Positions 23,466-32,345 of a stretch of 64,000 nt of DNA are shown one piece after another. The stretch is from JBBROS01 sp965213855 (GTDB lineage: Bacteria > Pseudomonadota > Alphaproteobacteria > Acetobacterales > Acetobacteraceae). Position numbers and translations under genes: made by a program. The stretch covers positions 124,001 to 188,000 of the forward strand of contig CBDCAA010000007.1 in NCBI GenBank assembly GCA_965213855.1, given 5' to 3'. The notes below the pieces were generated by a model. That model did not search any database and had not been told where the DNA came from. It was given only the letters and a program-made list of their open reading frames with translations. Within the stretch, counting starts at the first letter, position 1; every line of letters starts with the position of its first letter.

Positions 23466-25061
23466 TCAATACCCAAGCGCCATCCCGTCCTTGCGCGGCT
23501 CCGAACCGCCGAGCAGCGTGCCACGGGTCTCGTCGATCCAGATCGCCTGGCCGCCGCCGTGGGGGCGGTCGACTTCGGTGATCGCGTGGCCCCTCGCCGC
23601 AAGCGCCTGCACGGCTGCTGCCGGGACGCCGCGCTCCACCTCGACCTTGCCCTGGTAGGGGAACACGCGCGGCAAATCGAGCGCCTGCTGGATGTCGAGG
23701 CCGTAATCGAGCATGTTGGACAGGAACCAGGTTTGTCCCATGGGCTGGAAATGGCCGCCCATGACGCCGTACGGCATCAGCGCGCGCCCGTCCTTCGTGA
23801 CCATCCCAGGGATGATCGTGTGCATCGGCCGCTTGCGAGGCGCGATGCAGTTCGGGTGGCCGCGCTCCAGCACGAAGCCGAAGCCGCGGTTCTGCAGCAT
23901 AACCCCCGAGCCTGCGGCCAGGATGCCGCTGCCGAAGCCCTGGAAGAGCGAGTTGATGAAGCTGCAAGCATTGCCGTCGCGGTCGACGACGCACAGGTAG
24001 GTCGTGTCGTGATGGGCCGGCAGCAGCGCCTCGCCCGCCGCCGGCATGTGCGCCCTGGCGACGTCGTCGCGGATCAGGGCGCGCAGGCTTGCGAGGTATC
24101 CGGGGCTGGTCAGCCGCGCGACTGGCACGTCGGCCTGCGACGGGTCGGCCAGGAACGCGTCGCGGTCGCGGTAGACGAGGCGAGCGGCTTCCAGGTGGCG
24201 ATGCAGGCGCACCGGGTCGAGCGGGTCGGGCAGCGGCTCGAAGCCTTCGAGGATGCCGAGCAGCATGAGCACCATCAGGCCGGAGCCGTTGGGCGGGCAT
24301 TGCCAGACGGTGTGGCCGCGGTAGTCGCTGCAAATGGGCGTGACGAACTCCGCGACCGTGCGGCTTTCGGCGAAGTCCTGCTCCGTCTGCAGCCCGCCAT
24401 GCGCGCGCAGGGTCGCGACCATGTCGGCGGCGACCGAGCCTTCGTAGAAGGCCCGGCTGCCCTGGCTGGCGATCGCGCGCAGGGTCTTGGCCAGCGGTTT
24501 TTGCACGAACAGGTCGCCGGGACGGGGCGCGGCGCCGTGGGGCAGGAAGGCGTGGGCGCCCGTCTTGCGCAGCTTGCCCTCGAGACGGGTCCAGTCGAAC
24601 GCGACCCGGCTGTGCACCGGCCAGCCCTCCTCGGCGAAGCGGATCGCCGGGCGCAGCAGTTCGTCGAGGCCTTTGGTGCCGTGCCGGGCGAGCAGCGTCT
24701 CCCAGGCGGAGACGGCGCCGGGGATGGTGACGGTGTGGGGGGACGTGTTGTCGAGCGAGGCGATGCCGCGCTCCTCGAACCAATCGATCGCGGCGGCGGC
24801 CGGGGCACGGCCGGAGCCGTTCAGCGCCACCACCTTGTCCGTGCCGCCGGGCGCATACAGGCAGAAGCAGTCGCCGCCGATGCCGGTCGACTGCGGTTCG
24901 ATCACGCCCAGCACCGCGACCGCGGCCACGGCCGCGTCCATGGCGTTGCCGCCGGCGCGCAGCACGTCGAGCGCGGTGAGCGTCGCGGCGGGCATGGCGG
25001 TGGCGGCCATCCCATGCGTCGAATAGACCGGGCTGCGCCCGGCGAGGTGGAAGTCGCGCAT
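23466..25061 (-). CDS. ggt: gamma-glutamyltransferase family protein
   Basis: Ntn hydrolase that transfers or hydrolyses gamma-glutamyl groups. It is made as one chain that cleaves itself before a Thr. 531 residues. GGNAMDAAVAAVAVLGVIEP and STGIGGDCF mark the large subunit. HDTTYLCVVDRDGNA marks the processing site, with predicted nucleophile Thr353. PMHTIIPGM and GVMGGHFQPMGQ follow. No signal peptide is seen, unlike periplasmic GGTs, so it is likely cytoplasmic and belongs to the short GGT-like branch whose substrates vary. The start at 25061 has CAGGAG seven bases upstream; an upstream extension in frame was rejected. Confidence 0.9.
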   Translation of the reverse strand: MRDFHLAGRSPVYSTHGMAATAMPAATLTALDVLRAGGNAMDAAVAAVAVLGVIEPQSTGIGGDCFCLYAPGGTDKVVALNGSGRAPAAAAIDWFEERGIASLDNTSPHTVTIPGAVSAWETLLARHGTKGLDELLRPAIRFAEEGWPVHSRVAFDWTRLEGKLRKTGAHAFLPHGAAPRPGDLFVQKPLAKTLRAIASQGSRAFYEGSVAADMVATLRAHGGLQTEQDFAESRTVAEFVTPICSDYRGHTVWQCPPNGSGLMVLMLLGILEGFEPLPDPLDPVRLHRHLEAARLVYRDRDAFLADPSQADVPVARLTSPGYLASLRALIRDDVARAHMPAAGEALLPAHHDTTYLCVVDRDGNACSFINSLFQGFGSGILAAGSGVMLQNRGFGFVLERGHPNCIAPRKRPMHTIIPGMVTKDGRALMPYGVMGGHFQPMGQTWFLSNMLDYGLDIQQALDLPRVFPYQGKVEVERGVPAAAVQALAARGHAITEVDRPHGGGQAIWIDETRGTLLGGSEPRKDGMALGY

Positions 25062-25142
25062 CGGGAGCTCCTGGTTCCGGGCGGAAACGCTTGCATGGGG
25101 GTTCTGGCTTGGCAACCGACGGGCCTGCCCCGATAACGGGGC

Positions 25143-25502
25143 ATGCAGCCCGGATCCGAGACGACGAGCCCGATCACCTACGCCGACTTCGAGCGGGTCG
25201 ACATCCGTGTCGGGACGGTGGTGGACGCGCAGCCGTTCCCCGAGGCGCGCAAGCCCGCCATCAAGCTGTGGATCGATTTCGGCGCCGGGCTGGGCGTGCG
25301 GACGTCCTCCGCGCAGATCACCGCGCACTATGCACCGGCGGCGCTGGTGGGACGGCAGGTTTGCGCCGTGGTGAACTTCCCGCCGCGGCAGATCGGGCCG
25401 TTCATGAGCGAGGTGCTCACGCTTGGCATGCCCGACGCCGAGGGGGCGGTGGTGCTGGTCGCGCCCACCCTGCCGGTGCCGAATGGCGGGCGGCTGTTTT
25501 GA
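25143..25502 (+). CDS. csaA: CsaA-type tRNA-binding domain protein
   Basis: 119 residues, a single OB-fold as in CsaA. YADFERVDIRVGTVVDAQPFPEARKPA is the family start (given as DFERVDIRVGTVV and FPEARKPA), then SAQITAHY and VVNFPPRQIGPFMSEVLTLG. CsaA of Bacillus acts as a secretion chaperone and binds tRNA in vitro. It ends in a TTGA overlap with the gpt start. Confidence 0.92.
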   Translation: MQPGSETTSPITYADFERVDIRVGTVVDAQPFPEARKPAIKLWIDFGAGLGVRTSSAQITAHYAPAALVGRQVCAVVNFPPRQIGPFMSEVLTLGMPDAEGAVVLVAPTLPVPNGGRLF

Positions 25503-25975
25503 CCGCCGCCCGCGCCTACGCGACCGTCACGTGGGACCAGCTGCACCGGGACGCGCGCAGCCTGGCCTCGGCCTTGATGGGGCGGGAAATCCTCGGCCTG
25601 GTCGCGATCAGCCGCGGCGGGCTGATCCCGGCGGCGATCGTGGCGCGCGAGCTGGATTGCCGGCTGGTCGAGTGCGTGTGCGTGGCGAGCTACGAGGAGG
25701 AGTCGCAAGGCGCGCCGCGGTTGCTGAAATCGCCGGAGGCGGCCGGGGACGGCGAGGGTTTCGTGATCATCGACGACCTGGTCGACAGCGGCACGACGGC
25801 GAAGCTGGTGCGGGCCTTGCTGCCGCGGGCGCACTTCGCCTGCCTGTATGCCAAGCCGGCCGGCGCCGCGGTGGCCGACACGTGGGTGGTCGAGGTGCCG
25901 CAGGATACCTGGGTGTTGTTCCCGTGGGACACGGCGCCGTTGTTCGTGCCGCCGATGGCACGCGCGCCGGGGTAG
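25499..25975 (+). CDS. gpt: xanthine-guanine phosphoribosyltransferase
   Basis: Purine salvage enzyme using PRPP. 158 residues, close to E. coli Gpt (152). VTWDQLHRDARSLASAL, AISRGGLIPAAIVARELD and GDGEGFVIIDDLVDSGTTAKLV (the PRPP loop is IIDDLVDSGTT) all match, as does the C-terminal VPQDTWVLFPWD. The start is TTG at 25499, overlapping the csaA stop by four bases, because no ATG or GTG gives a full N-terminus. Confidence 0.93.
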   Translation: MTAARAYATVTWDQLHRDARSLASALMGREILGLVAISRGGLIPAAIVARELDCRLVECVCVASYEEESQGAPRLLKSPEAAGDGEGFVIIDDLVDSGTTAKLVRALLPRAHFACLYAKPAGAAVADTWVVEVPQDTWVLFPWDTAPLFVPPMARAPG

Positions 25976-25995
25976 CAGCGGCGGTCGTTGCTGAA

Positions 25996-26039
25996 TTGAT
26001 CAGAACCCCGCTTCGCTGTACGCTGTCTCGAAATCGAGA
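25996..26039 (+). promoter_or_regulatory. candidate aqpZ promoter with palindrome at the start site
   Basis: TTGATC (25996-26001), a 17-base spacer and TACGCT (26019-26024) precede aqpZ. A palindrome TCTCGA-AA-TCGAGA (26026-26039) lies where transcription would begin and could bind a dimeric regulator. The match to consensus is moderate. Confidence 0.4.
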
Positions 26040-26059
26040 AAAGCGGGCGGGATACGGAT

Positions 26060-26797
26060 ATGCGAAACGACATGCAGCGCCGCCTCACGGCGGAGTTCTT
26101 CGGCACGTTCTGGCTCGTGTTCGGGGGCTGCGGCAGTGCCGTGATCGCGGCCGGGTATCCGCAGCTCGGGATCGGGTTCGTCGGGGTATCGTTCGCGTTC
26201 GGGCTGACGGTGCTGTCGATGGCCTACGCGGTCGGCCATATCTCGGGCGGGCATTTCAACCCGGCGGTGACGCTGGGGCTGTGGTCGGCTGGCCGGTGCG
26301 CGAACAAGCACGTGCTGCCGTATATCGTGGTGCAGGTGGTGGGCGCGGTGGCCGCCTCGGGGGCGTTGTGGCTGATCGCGTCGGGCAAGCCGGACTGGGT
26401 GCCGGCCGGGTTCGCGTCCAACGGCTATGGCGCGCTGAGCCCGGGCCATTACGGTGTGGCGAGCTGCTTCGTCGCGGAACTGCTGCTGACGTTCTTCTTC
26501 CTGCTCATCATCGTGGGCACGACGTCGAAGGGGGCGGCAACCGGGTTCGCCGGCATCCCGATCGGCCTGGCGCTGACGTTGATCCACCTGATCTCGATCC
26601 CGATCACCAACACGTCGGTCAATCCGGCGCGCAGCACCGGGCCGGCGCTGTTCGGCGGCACCGAGTATGTCGGGCAGCTCTGGCTGTTCTGGCTGGCGCC
26701 GATCGGGGGCGCCATGATCGCCGGCGCGCTGGGGCGGCTGCTGTATGAGCCGGACGCGGTGGCGGACACCATCGTCGTCGAGGAACGCACGGTGTGA
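26060..26797 (+). CDS. aqpZ: aquaporin Z
   Basis: Inner-membrane water channel. 245 residues with six helices and two half-helices. The NPA motifs are SGGHFNPAVTLG and NTSVNPARSTGPA; the Arg after the second NPA and the His/Cys-type filter context fit water-selective AqpZ rather than GlpF. A 15-residue C-terminal tail is rich in acidic residues. Its stop abuts the stop of the converging TrxR-like gene with no gap. Confidence 0.95.
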   Translation: MRNDMQRRLTAEFFGTFWLVFGGCGSAVIAAGYPQLGIGFVGVSFAFGLTVLSMAYAVGHISGGHFNPAVTLGLWSAGRCANKHVLPYIVVQVVGAVAASGALWLIASGKPDWVPAGFASNGYGALSPGHYGVASCFVAELLLTFFFLLIIVGTTSKGAATGFAGIPIGLALTLIHLISIPITNTSVNPARSTGPALFGGTEYVGQLWLFWLAPIGGAMIAGALGRLLYEPDAVADTIVVEERTV

Positions 26798-28507
26798 TCA
26801 GGCGAGGCCGGGGGTGAGGAAGCGGTGAACGGACTGGACGACGACCGAGCCCTCGCCGACGCCTGAGGCGACGCGCTTGACCGAGCCCGACCGGACGTCG
26901 CCGACGGCGAAGACGCCGTTCAGGGTGGTCGAGTAGGCCGATCCGGCCGGGTCGCCATCGGCCGTGCGTCCCGTCAGGACGAAGCCCTTGTCGTCGAGCG
27001 CGACGCAGCCGCCCAGCCACTCGGTGTTGGGCTCGGCGCCGACCATGACGAACACGCTGGCGACCGGCCGGGTCTCGCTGACGCTCGTGTCGCGGTTGGT
27101 CCAGGTGACCTGGCGCAGGAAGGCGTCGCCGTCGACCCTGGTGATCTCGGTGCGGGCATGGAGGGTGATGCGCGAGGACGCGGCGATGCGCTGGACCAGG
27201 TAGTCGGACATGGTCGCGGCCAGGCCGGGGGCGCGGACGAGGAGGTGGACGTGGGCCACGCTGCGGGACAGGAACACGGCAGCCTGGCCGGCGGAGTTGC
27301 CGCCGCCGACGACGATGATCTCCTCACCGGAGCAGAGCTTCGCCTCCATTCCGGTGGCGGCGTAGTGGATGCCTTGGCCCTCGAAGCGTTCGTAGCCGGG
27401 CACGTCGAGCTTGCGGTAGCGGGCGCCGGTCGCGACGACGATGGCCCGGGCCGGGATGTCGGCGCCGCCCTCGACGTGCAGGCGGAACGGCGCGGCGGCG
27501 CAATCGAGGCCGGTCACGGGCCGCGAGACCGCGAGCACGGCGCCGAACTTCTGGGCCTGGGACTGGGCGCGGCCGGCCAGGCCCTGGCCGGAGATGCCGG
27601 TCGGGAAGCCGAGATAGTTCTCGATCTTCGACGAGGTTCCGGCCTGGCCCCCCGGGGCGAGCATCTCGACCACGATGGTCGACAGTCCTTCGGAGGCGGC
27701 ATAGACGGCGGCCGCGAGCCCGGCGGGGCCGGCGCCGACGATGGCGACGTCGAACGTATGGGCCGGGTCGATGTGCTCCGTGAGGCCCAGTGCATCGGCG
27801 AGCGCGGCGTTGGACGGGTTCAGCAACAGCGTCGGGCCGTGCCCTGCCACGACCGGGAGCGCGGCCTTGTCGATCTTGAAGCCTGTGAGGAAGCTGGCGG
27901 CGTCCGGGTCCGTATCGACGTCGAGCAGACGGTGCGGGTAGCCGTTGCGGGTCATGAAGCGCTGCAGCCGCAGCGTGTCGCCGCCATGGCCGGGGCCGAC
28001 CAGGACGACGCCGCCCTGTTGGTGCACGATGAAGCCGGTGCGGCGGAGGATGAAGGCGCGCATCATGATCTCGCCGATGTCGGACTCGGTGCTGATCAAG
28101 CGGCGGAAATCGTGCCGTGCGACGCGGATCACGCGGCTGTCCTCACCGGTGCGGCCGGAGACGAGGATCTCGCGATCGTTGAACAGGTCCATCTCGCCGG
28201 TGAACTGGCGGGCGCGATGGGTGGAGACGAGCTTCGGCGTGCCGTCGACGGCGTGGTCGAGGATCTGGATGCTGCCTTCGAGCACCAGGAACAGGTCGAC
28301 CCCGCGCTGTCCGGTCTCGAAGACGGAGGTTCCGGCTGGCAGCCGCTCCTCGGTGCCGTAGCCGGCGACCCGCTCGGCCATCTCGGGCGTGAGGTGGGGG
28401 AAGATCTGGGCTTCGCGCTCGTAGGGGTTGGTCGGGTCGAGCTCGGACGTCAGTACGGTCCGGTGCTTGGTCGTGGACTCGACGCCGGACCTGGGCCGCT
28501 CCTCCAT
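26798..28507 (-). CDS. cyclic nucleotide-binding domain fused to a thioredoxin reductase-like FAD protein
   Basis: 569 residues in three parts. A cNMP-binding domain (about 30-150) has GVDLFLVLEGSIQI and GEMDLFNDREILVSGRTGE. A thioredoxin/glutaredoxin-like linker (about 165-245) follows. A TrxR-like FAD/NADPH module (about 250-569) has GAGPAGLAAAVYAASEGL, GGQAGTSSKIENY, IIVVGGGNSAGQAA and GVFAVGDVR. The redox CxxC of thioredoxin reductase is absent: the expected place reads HYAATGMEA. It may therefore move electrons to another acceptor, such as ferredoxin or flavodoxin, or act as a sensor. The start at 28507 has AGAGGGG upstream; an ATG 33 bases earlier is less likely. Confidence 0.9.
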   Translation of the reverse strand: MEERPRSGVESTTKHRTVLTSELDPTNPYEREAQIFPHLTPEMAERVAGYGTEERLPAGTSVFETGQRGVDLFLVLEGSIQILDHAVDGTPKLVSTHRARQFTGEMDLFNDREILVSGRTGEDSRVIRVARHDFRRLISTESDIGEIMMRAFILRRTGFIVHQQGGVVLVGPGHGGDTLRLQRFMTRNGYPHRLLDVDTDPDAASFLTGFKIDKAALPVVAGHGPTLLLNPSNAALADALGLTEHIDPAHTFDVAIVGAGPAGLAAAVYAASEGLSTIVVEMLAPGGQAGTSSKIENYLGFPTGISGQGLAGRAQSQAQKFGAVLAVSRPVTGLDCAAAPFRLHVEGGADIPARAIVVATGARYRKLDVPGYERFEGQGIHYAATGMEAKLCSGEEIIVVGGGNSAGQAAVFLSRSVAHVHLLVRAPGLAATMSDYLVQRIAASSRITLHARTEITRVDGDAFLRQVTWTNRDTSVSETRPVASVFVMVGAEPNTEWLGGCVALDDKGFVLTGRTADGDPAGSAYSTTLNGVFAVGDVRSGSVKRVASGVGEGSVVVQSVHRFLTPGLA

Positions 28508-28769
28508 GCCGTTATCCCCTCTGTGCTTCGCCCGGCGCATTACCGGGTTCCGCGGCGCGCGTCATCCTCGGCGGGCGGCGGGGGTGTGGCTCCTTTCATG
28601 GTTCCCCGACCGGCGGTGGCAAGGATCCTGGCCCAGCGGTGCCCGAGTGGTGGCGGTTTCGGTCAGGCATGAGCTACCAGGGAGATCGTCTTGCCGGATC
28701 GGGGCTCGGCGGGTGTAGGCTTCAGCGGAGCCGGCGCGTGAGACGCCGCTTGCAGGAGGGGAGTGCGGG
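28508..28769. other. divergent intergenic region upstream of the ABC import operon
   Basis: 262 bases between two divergent genes. No gene, tRNA or strong promoter match was found. A weak TTGCCG, 17 bases, TGTAGG lies near 28692-28720 facing the importer operon. Confidence 0.35.
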
Positions 28770-29756
28770 ATGATGGGGCGACCGCTCGGACGGGCTTGGC
28801 TGGCCTTGGCTTTGGCTTTTGCGGCCGTGGCGGCCCCGGAGGCCCGGGCGGAGACGATCACCGTCACGCATTGGGGCGGGCAGTTCTACGGCGCGCCGTA
28901 TGCGGTCGCGATGGAGAAGGGCTTCTTCCGCGCCCATGGCGTGGACATCACGGGCATCCTGACGGCGGCGGGCGGGGGCACCGCGGTGCGCAACACGCTG
29001 GCCGGCGACATCCCGTTCGGCGAGACGTCTCTGGCGGCGGCGGTGCAGGCGATCAATGCCGGGCAGAGGCTGATCATCGTCGGCGCCGGGGCGCAGACGG
29101 TCGCCGACCAGCTCTGGCTGGTGAAGAAAGGCTCGTCGCTGCACGGCATCAAGGACCTGGCCGGCAAGCGCGTCGCCTATACGGCGCCGGGTTCGGTCAG
29201 CAACATGATCATCCTGATGGCGCTCAAGGCGAACGGGATGACGGCGCAGCAGGTGCAACTGATCCCGGCCGGGGATCTGGGCGCCAACCTCGCTGCCGTC
29301 AGCAGCGGCGCCGTGGATGCGGCGTTCGGGGACGAGATGATCCTGGGCCAGAACACGGCCCTGGTGGAGCCGGTGTTCCGGGTGCGCGACGTGATGTCGC
29401 CGCGGATGATGCAGACCGTGCTGGTGACGACCGCCGACTATGCCCGCGCCCACCCGGACACGATCCGCGGCCTGATCGCGGCGCGGCGGGAGGGGCTGGC
29501 CTTCATGGCCGACCATCCGGACGAGGCGGCGGACATCACGGCCCGCGCCTACAACAACCCGGACACCGCCCTGTTCCGGACCGAGCTGCAGGACCTGCTG
29601 GCGATCCATTACTGGAGCGACGGGCGGCTCGACTACGAGGGGATGGACCACATGGTCGAGGGCCTGCAGATCACCGGGCAGCTCAAGGGCGGGGTCGATT
29701 GGGGCAAGATCGTCGACCTGTCCTACTTGCCGGCGGACCTGCGCGCCTCGCGATGA
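28770..29756 (+). CDS. ABC importer substrate-binding protein (NMT1/SsuA-like)
   Basis: 328 residues. A signal peptide (about 1-27, LALALAFAAVAAPEARA) leads into a periplasmic binding protein type 2 fold. TVTHWGGQFYGAPYAVAMEKGFF, GDIPFGETSLAAAVQAI and LAGKRVAYTAPGSVSN fit the NMT1/THI5/SsuA family that binds nitrate, sulfonates, pyrimidines or similar small ligands. The ligand is not predictable. The ATG at 28770 follows GGAGGGG; a second ATG is adjacent. It starts a four-gene importer operon. Confidence 0.88.
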   Translation: MMGRPLGRAWLALALAFAAVAAPEARAETITVTHWGGQFYGAPYAVAMEKGFFRAHGVDITGILTAAGGGTAVRNTLAGDIPFGETSLAAAVQAINAGQRLIIVGAGAQTVADQLWLVKKGSSLHGIKDLAGKRVAYTAPGSVSNMIILMALKANGMTAQQVQLIPAGDLGANLAAVSSGAVDAAFGDEMILGQNTALVEPVFRVRDVMSPRMMQTVLVTTADYARAHPDTIRGLIAARREGLAFMADHPDEAADITARAYNNPDTALFRTELQDLLAIHYWSDGRLDYEGMDHMVEGLQITGQLKGGVDWGKIVDLSYLPADLRASR

Positions 29757-29806
29757 GCGGGGCCGAGCCGCATGCGCGCCTCTCGATGAGCGGGGCCGAG
29801 CCGCAT
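29741..29806 (+). repeat. 33-base tandem duplication spanning the start codon of the ABC ATPase gene
   Basis: Two near-identical 33-base units (29741-29773 and 29774-29806, one difference) each carry gcgcgcctc, a three-base variable part, and atgagcggggccgagccg. The first unit ends the previous gene; the duplication gives the ATPase two in-frame ATG codons and an N-terminus reading MSGAEPHARLS-MSGAEPHARLC. Confidence 0.93.
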
Positions 29807-30625
29807 GCGCGCCTCTGCGGGGTAGTGCGGCGCTATGACGGGCCGCAGCCGATCGAGGCGCTCGGGCCGATCGACCTGGACCTGGCGCGGGGGGAGTTCT
29901 TCTCGGTCGTCGGTCCGTCGGGCTGCGGCAAATCGACTTTGCTGGACGTGTTGGCGGGCCTGTCGCGGCCGACCAGCGGGACGGTGTGGTTCGAGGGCCG
30001 GGACATCGGCGGTGCCGTGCCCGACGGCGTGGGCGTGGTGTTCCAGGAGGATGCGAGCTTCCCGTGGCTGACGGTGCGCAACAACGTCGCGTTCGGGCTC
30101 CGACGCGGCCGGCAGGCGGTGACCGAGCAGGCGGGGGGCGAGCAGGCGGGAGGGCGGCTGGCTGCGGCGGAGATCGACCGCCGGGTCGACCATGCGATCG
30201 GGTTCATGGGCCTGGATCAATTCGCGGGGCACTACCCGGCGCAGCTCTCGGGCGGTATGCGGCAGCGGGTCTGCATCGCCCGGACGCTGGTGCAGCGGCC
30301 GCGGTTGATCCTGCTGGACGAGCCGTTCGGGGCGCTGGACCAACAGACACGGCTGCTGATGGGCGACGAGCTGCTGCGGCTGTGGCGCGAGACGGGGGCG
30401 ACGGTGCTGCTGATCACCCATGCGCTGGACGAGGCGGCGATGCTGTCGGACCGGGTGGGGGTGATGAGCGCGCGGCCCGGGCGCTTCATCGACCTGGTCG
30501 AGACCGGGTGGCAACGGGAGCGGGACAGCCGGATCGTGTCGGACCCGGCGTTCGGCGCGCTGACGGGGCGGCTGTGGACGTCGCTGCGGGCGGAGTCGAT
30601 GAAGGCGCTCGGGCGGGCGGCGTGA
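29753..30625 (+). CDS. ABC importer ATP-binding protein (SsuB/TauB-like)
   Basis: 290 residues if the first ATG (29753, overlapping the previous stop as ATGA) is used, 279 if the second duplicated ATG (29786) is used. Walker A GPSGCGKST, Q-loop VFQEDASFPW, signature LSGGMRQR, Walker B LILLDEPFGALD and H-loop ITHALDEA are intact. The AVPDGVGVVFQE region fits importers of the nitrate/sulfonate/taurine class. An 11-residue Gly/Glu/Gln-rich insert (TEQAGGEQAGG) lies between Q-loop and signature. Confidence 0.92.
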   Translation: MSGAEPHARLSMSGAEPHARLCGVVRRYDGPQPIEALGPIDLDLARGEFFSVVGPSGCGKSTLLDVLAGLSRPTSGTVWFEGRDIGGAVPDGVGVVFQEDASFPWLTVRNNVAFGLRRGRQAVTEQAGGEQAGGRLAAAEIDRRVDHAIGFMGLDQFAGHYPAQLSGGMRQRVCIARTLVQRPRLILLDEPFGALDQQTRLLMGDELLRLWRETGATVLLITHALDEAAMLSDRVGVMSARPGRFIDLVETGWQRERDSRIVSDPAFGALTGRLWTSLRAESMKALGRAA

Positions 30626-30662
30626 TCCCGTCAGCCTTGGCAGGGTTCGGCCAGCCGCAACC

Positions 30663-31463
30663 ATGCTACCGACGCGCCTTGGCCCTGCGGTCTCCCTTCC
30701 GGTGAGCCGGGGGGTGGCCGTGGTGGCGGTGCGGGTGGCCGTGCTGGGCGGGGCGGTGCTGTTGCTGGAGTGGTTGTGCCGGCGCGGGACGATCGACCCG
30801 ATGACCATGCTGCCGCCGAGCGAGATGGCGGCGGCGATGGTGGAGGCGCTGCAGTCGGGCACAGTGACGGGGGCCATCGTGCAGACGTTCTCCACCGTGC
30901 TGCTGGCGTTCGTGGTGGCGGTGGCCGGCGGCACGGCCGTGGGGGCGGCGCTGCACGCGGCGCCGCGGGCGCGGCGGGCGGTGGACCCGCTTCTCGCGTC
31001 CTACTACTCGGTGCCGACGTTCGTGTTCTATCCGCTGCTGGTGGCGCTGCTGGGGCTCGGTGCGGCGCCGCTGGTGGTGCTGGGCGTGCTGTCGGCGGGA
31101 CCGGCGATGGTGATCGGCACCTTGGGCGGGCTGGACGGCGTTACGCCGGCTTTGCGCAAGGTGGCGCTCGTGCAACGGTTGGGGCCGGTGCAGGCATTGC
31201 GGCTGATCGTGCTTCCGGCGGCTCTGCCCGGCTTATTCGGCGGGATTAAGCTGGCGTTGAGCTACGCGCTGATCGGGGTGATCGCGGGGGAGTTCATCCT
31301 GTCCGGCAGCGGCCTGGGCTATGCGATCTCGTTCGCCTACCAGAGCTTCGACAACCGCACGATGTATGGGCTTATGCTGTTCGTGCTGCTGGCGGCGGTG
31401 ACGGCGAACGGCTTCCTGTATGCGTGGGAGGGCCGGCTGGCGCGCCGGCGGTCGCGGCCGTGA
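30663..31463 (+). CDS. ABC importer permease (SsuC-like)
   Basis: 266 residues with about six helices and a binding-protein-dependent transport domain. The EAA-like cytoplasmic loop is near LVQRLGPVQALRLIVLPAALPGLFGGIK. Likely one half of a heterodimeric permease with the next gene. ATG start at 30663, 37 bases after the ATPase gene; it ends in a GTGA overlap. Confidence 0.9.
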   Translation: MLPTRLGPAVSLPVSRGVAVVAVRVAVLGGAVLLLEWLCRRGTIDPMTMLPPSEMAAAMVEALQSGTVTGAIVQTFSTVLLAFVVAVAGGTAVGAALHAAPRARRAVDPLLASYYSVPTFVFYPLLVALLGLGAAPLVVLGVLSAGPAMVIGTLGGLDGVTPALRKVALVQRLGPVQALRLIVLPAALPGLFGGIKLALSYALIGVIAGEFILSGSGLGYAISFAYQSFDNRTMYGLMLFVLLAAVTANGFLYAWEGRLARRRSRP

Positions 31464-32263
31464 GCGGGGCGGTGCTGCCGGTGGCGGCCCCGGCAGGCTG
31501 GTGGCGCGTCAAGGATCCGGCGTTGCTGGCGATGGTGCTGCTCGGGGCGTGGCAGGCCGCGGGCGTTTGGACGCAGGGCGTCGCGATCGCGCCGCCGCTG
31601 GGAACGCTGGCCTATCTGGCGGGCCTGGTGCAGACGGCGATGTTCTGGGGCCACGTGGGCGCCACCGGGGCGGCATTCCTGATGGCGTTCGCGCTGTCGG
31701 CGGTGCTGGGCGTGGCGCTGGGGCTGCTGCTCGGGCTGCAGCGCTTCGCGGCCGACGTGGCGGAGCCGATCCTGGCCGGGTTCTATACGATCCCGAAGGT
31801 GACGCTGTATCCGGTCGTGCTGCTGGTGCTCGGGCTTGGCGTCTCGGCGAAGGTGGCATTCGGGGTCATGCACGGGCTGGTGCCGGTAATGCTGTTCACG
31901 CTCGGCGCCGTGCGGACGTTGCCGCCGGTGCTGATGCGGGCGGCGCGGGCGATGCGGCTGGGCCCGATTTGCACGATGCGGGCGGTGCTGGTGCCGGCCT
32001 GCCTGCCCGCGATCGGCAGCGGGCTGCGGATCGGTTTCTCGCTGAGCCTGCTGGGGGTGCTGATCGGGGAGATGTTCTCCTCCCAGCGCGGGCTGGGGTT
32101 CCTGTTGGTGAGCGGGCTTGCGCAGCACAACGTGAAGCTGACGACGGCGGTGGTGCTTGTGATCGTGGTCTCGGCGGTGGCGGCGAACGTGACGATGCTG
32201 CGAGTGTCGCGCCGGCTGGGTTTTGGCGCGACGTCGTTGCCGGTGCATGCGGTGGTGGGCTGA
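31460..32263 (+). CDS. ABC importer permease, second subunit (SsuC-like)
   Basis: 267 residues with six helices. The permease loop is near MRLGPICTMRAVLVPACLPAIGSG, and GEMFSSQRGLGFLLVSG resembles the conserved C-terminal part of the family. The GTG at 31460 overlaps the preceding stop by four bases. Two different permease genes rather than one suggest a heterodimer channel. Confidence 0.9.
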   Translation: MSGAVLPVAAPAGWWRVKDPALLAMVLLGAWQAAGVWTQGVAIAPPLGTLAYLAGLVQTAMFWGHVGATGAAFLMAFALSAVLGVALGLLLGLQRFAADVAEPILAGFYTIPKVTLYPVVLLVLGLGVSAKVAFGVMHGLVPVMLFTLGAVRTLPPVLMRAARAMRLGPICTMRAVLVPACLPAIGSGLRIGFSLSLLGVLIGEMFSSQRGLGFLLVSGLAQHNVKLTTAVVLVIVVSAVAANVTMLRVSRRLGFGATSLPVHAVVG

Positions 32264-32345
32264 GGCCCCTACGAGCGGCTCGTCGTTGCGGTTGCACCTT
32301 TGCTTTGCGCCGGGTTACACCCTGGGGAAGGAACGGGGACGAACG

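Noticed and set aside
23466..25061. Possibility that the amidase and GGT genes form a nylon- or amide-degradation system
   Set aside because: Both are on one strand 95 bases apart, but nothing in the sequence ties them to a shared substrate.
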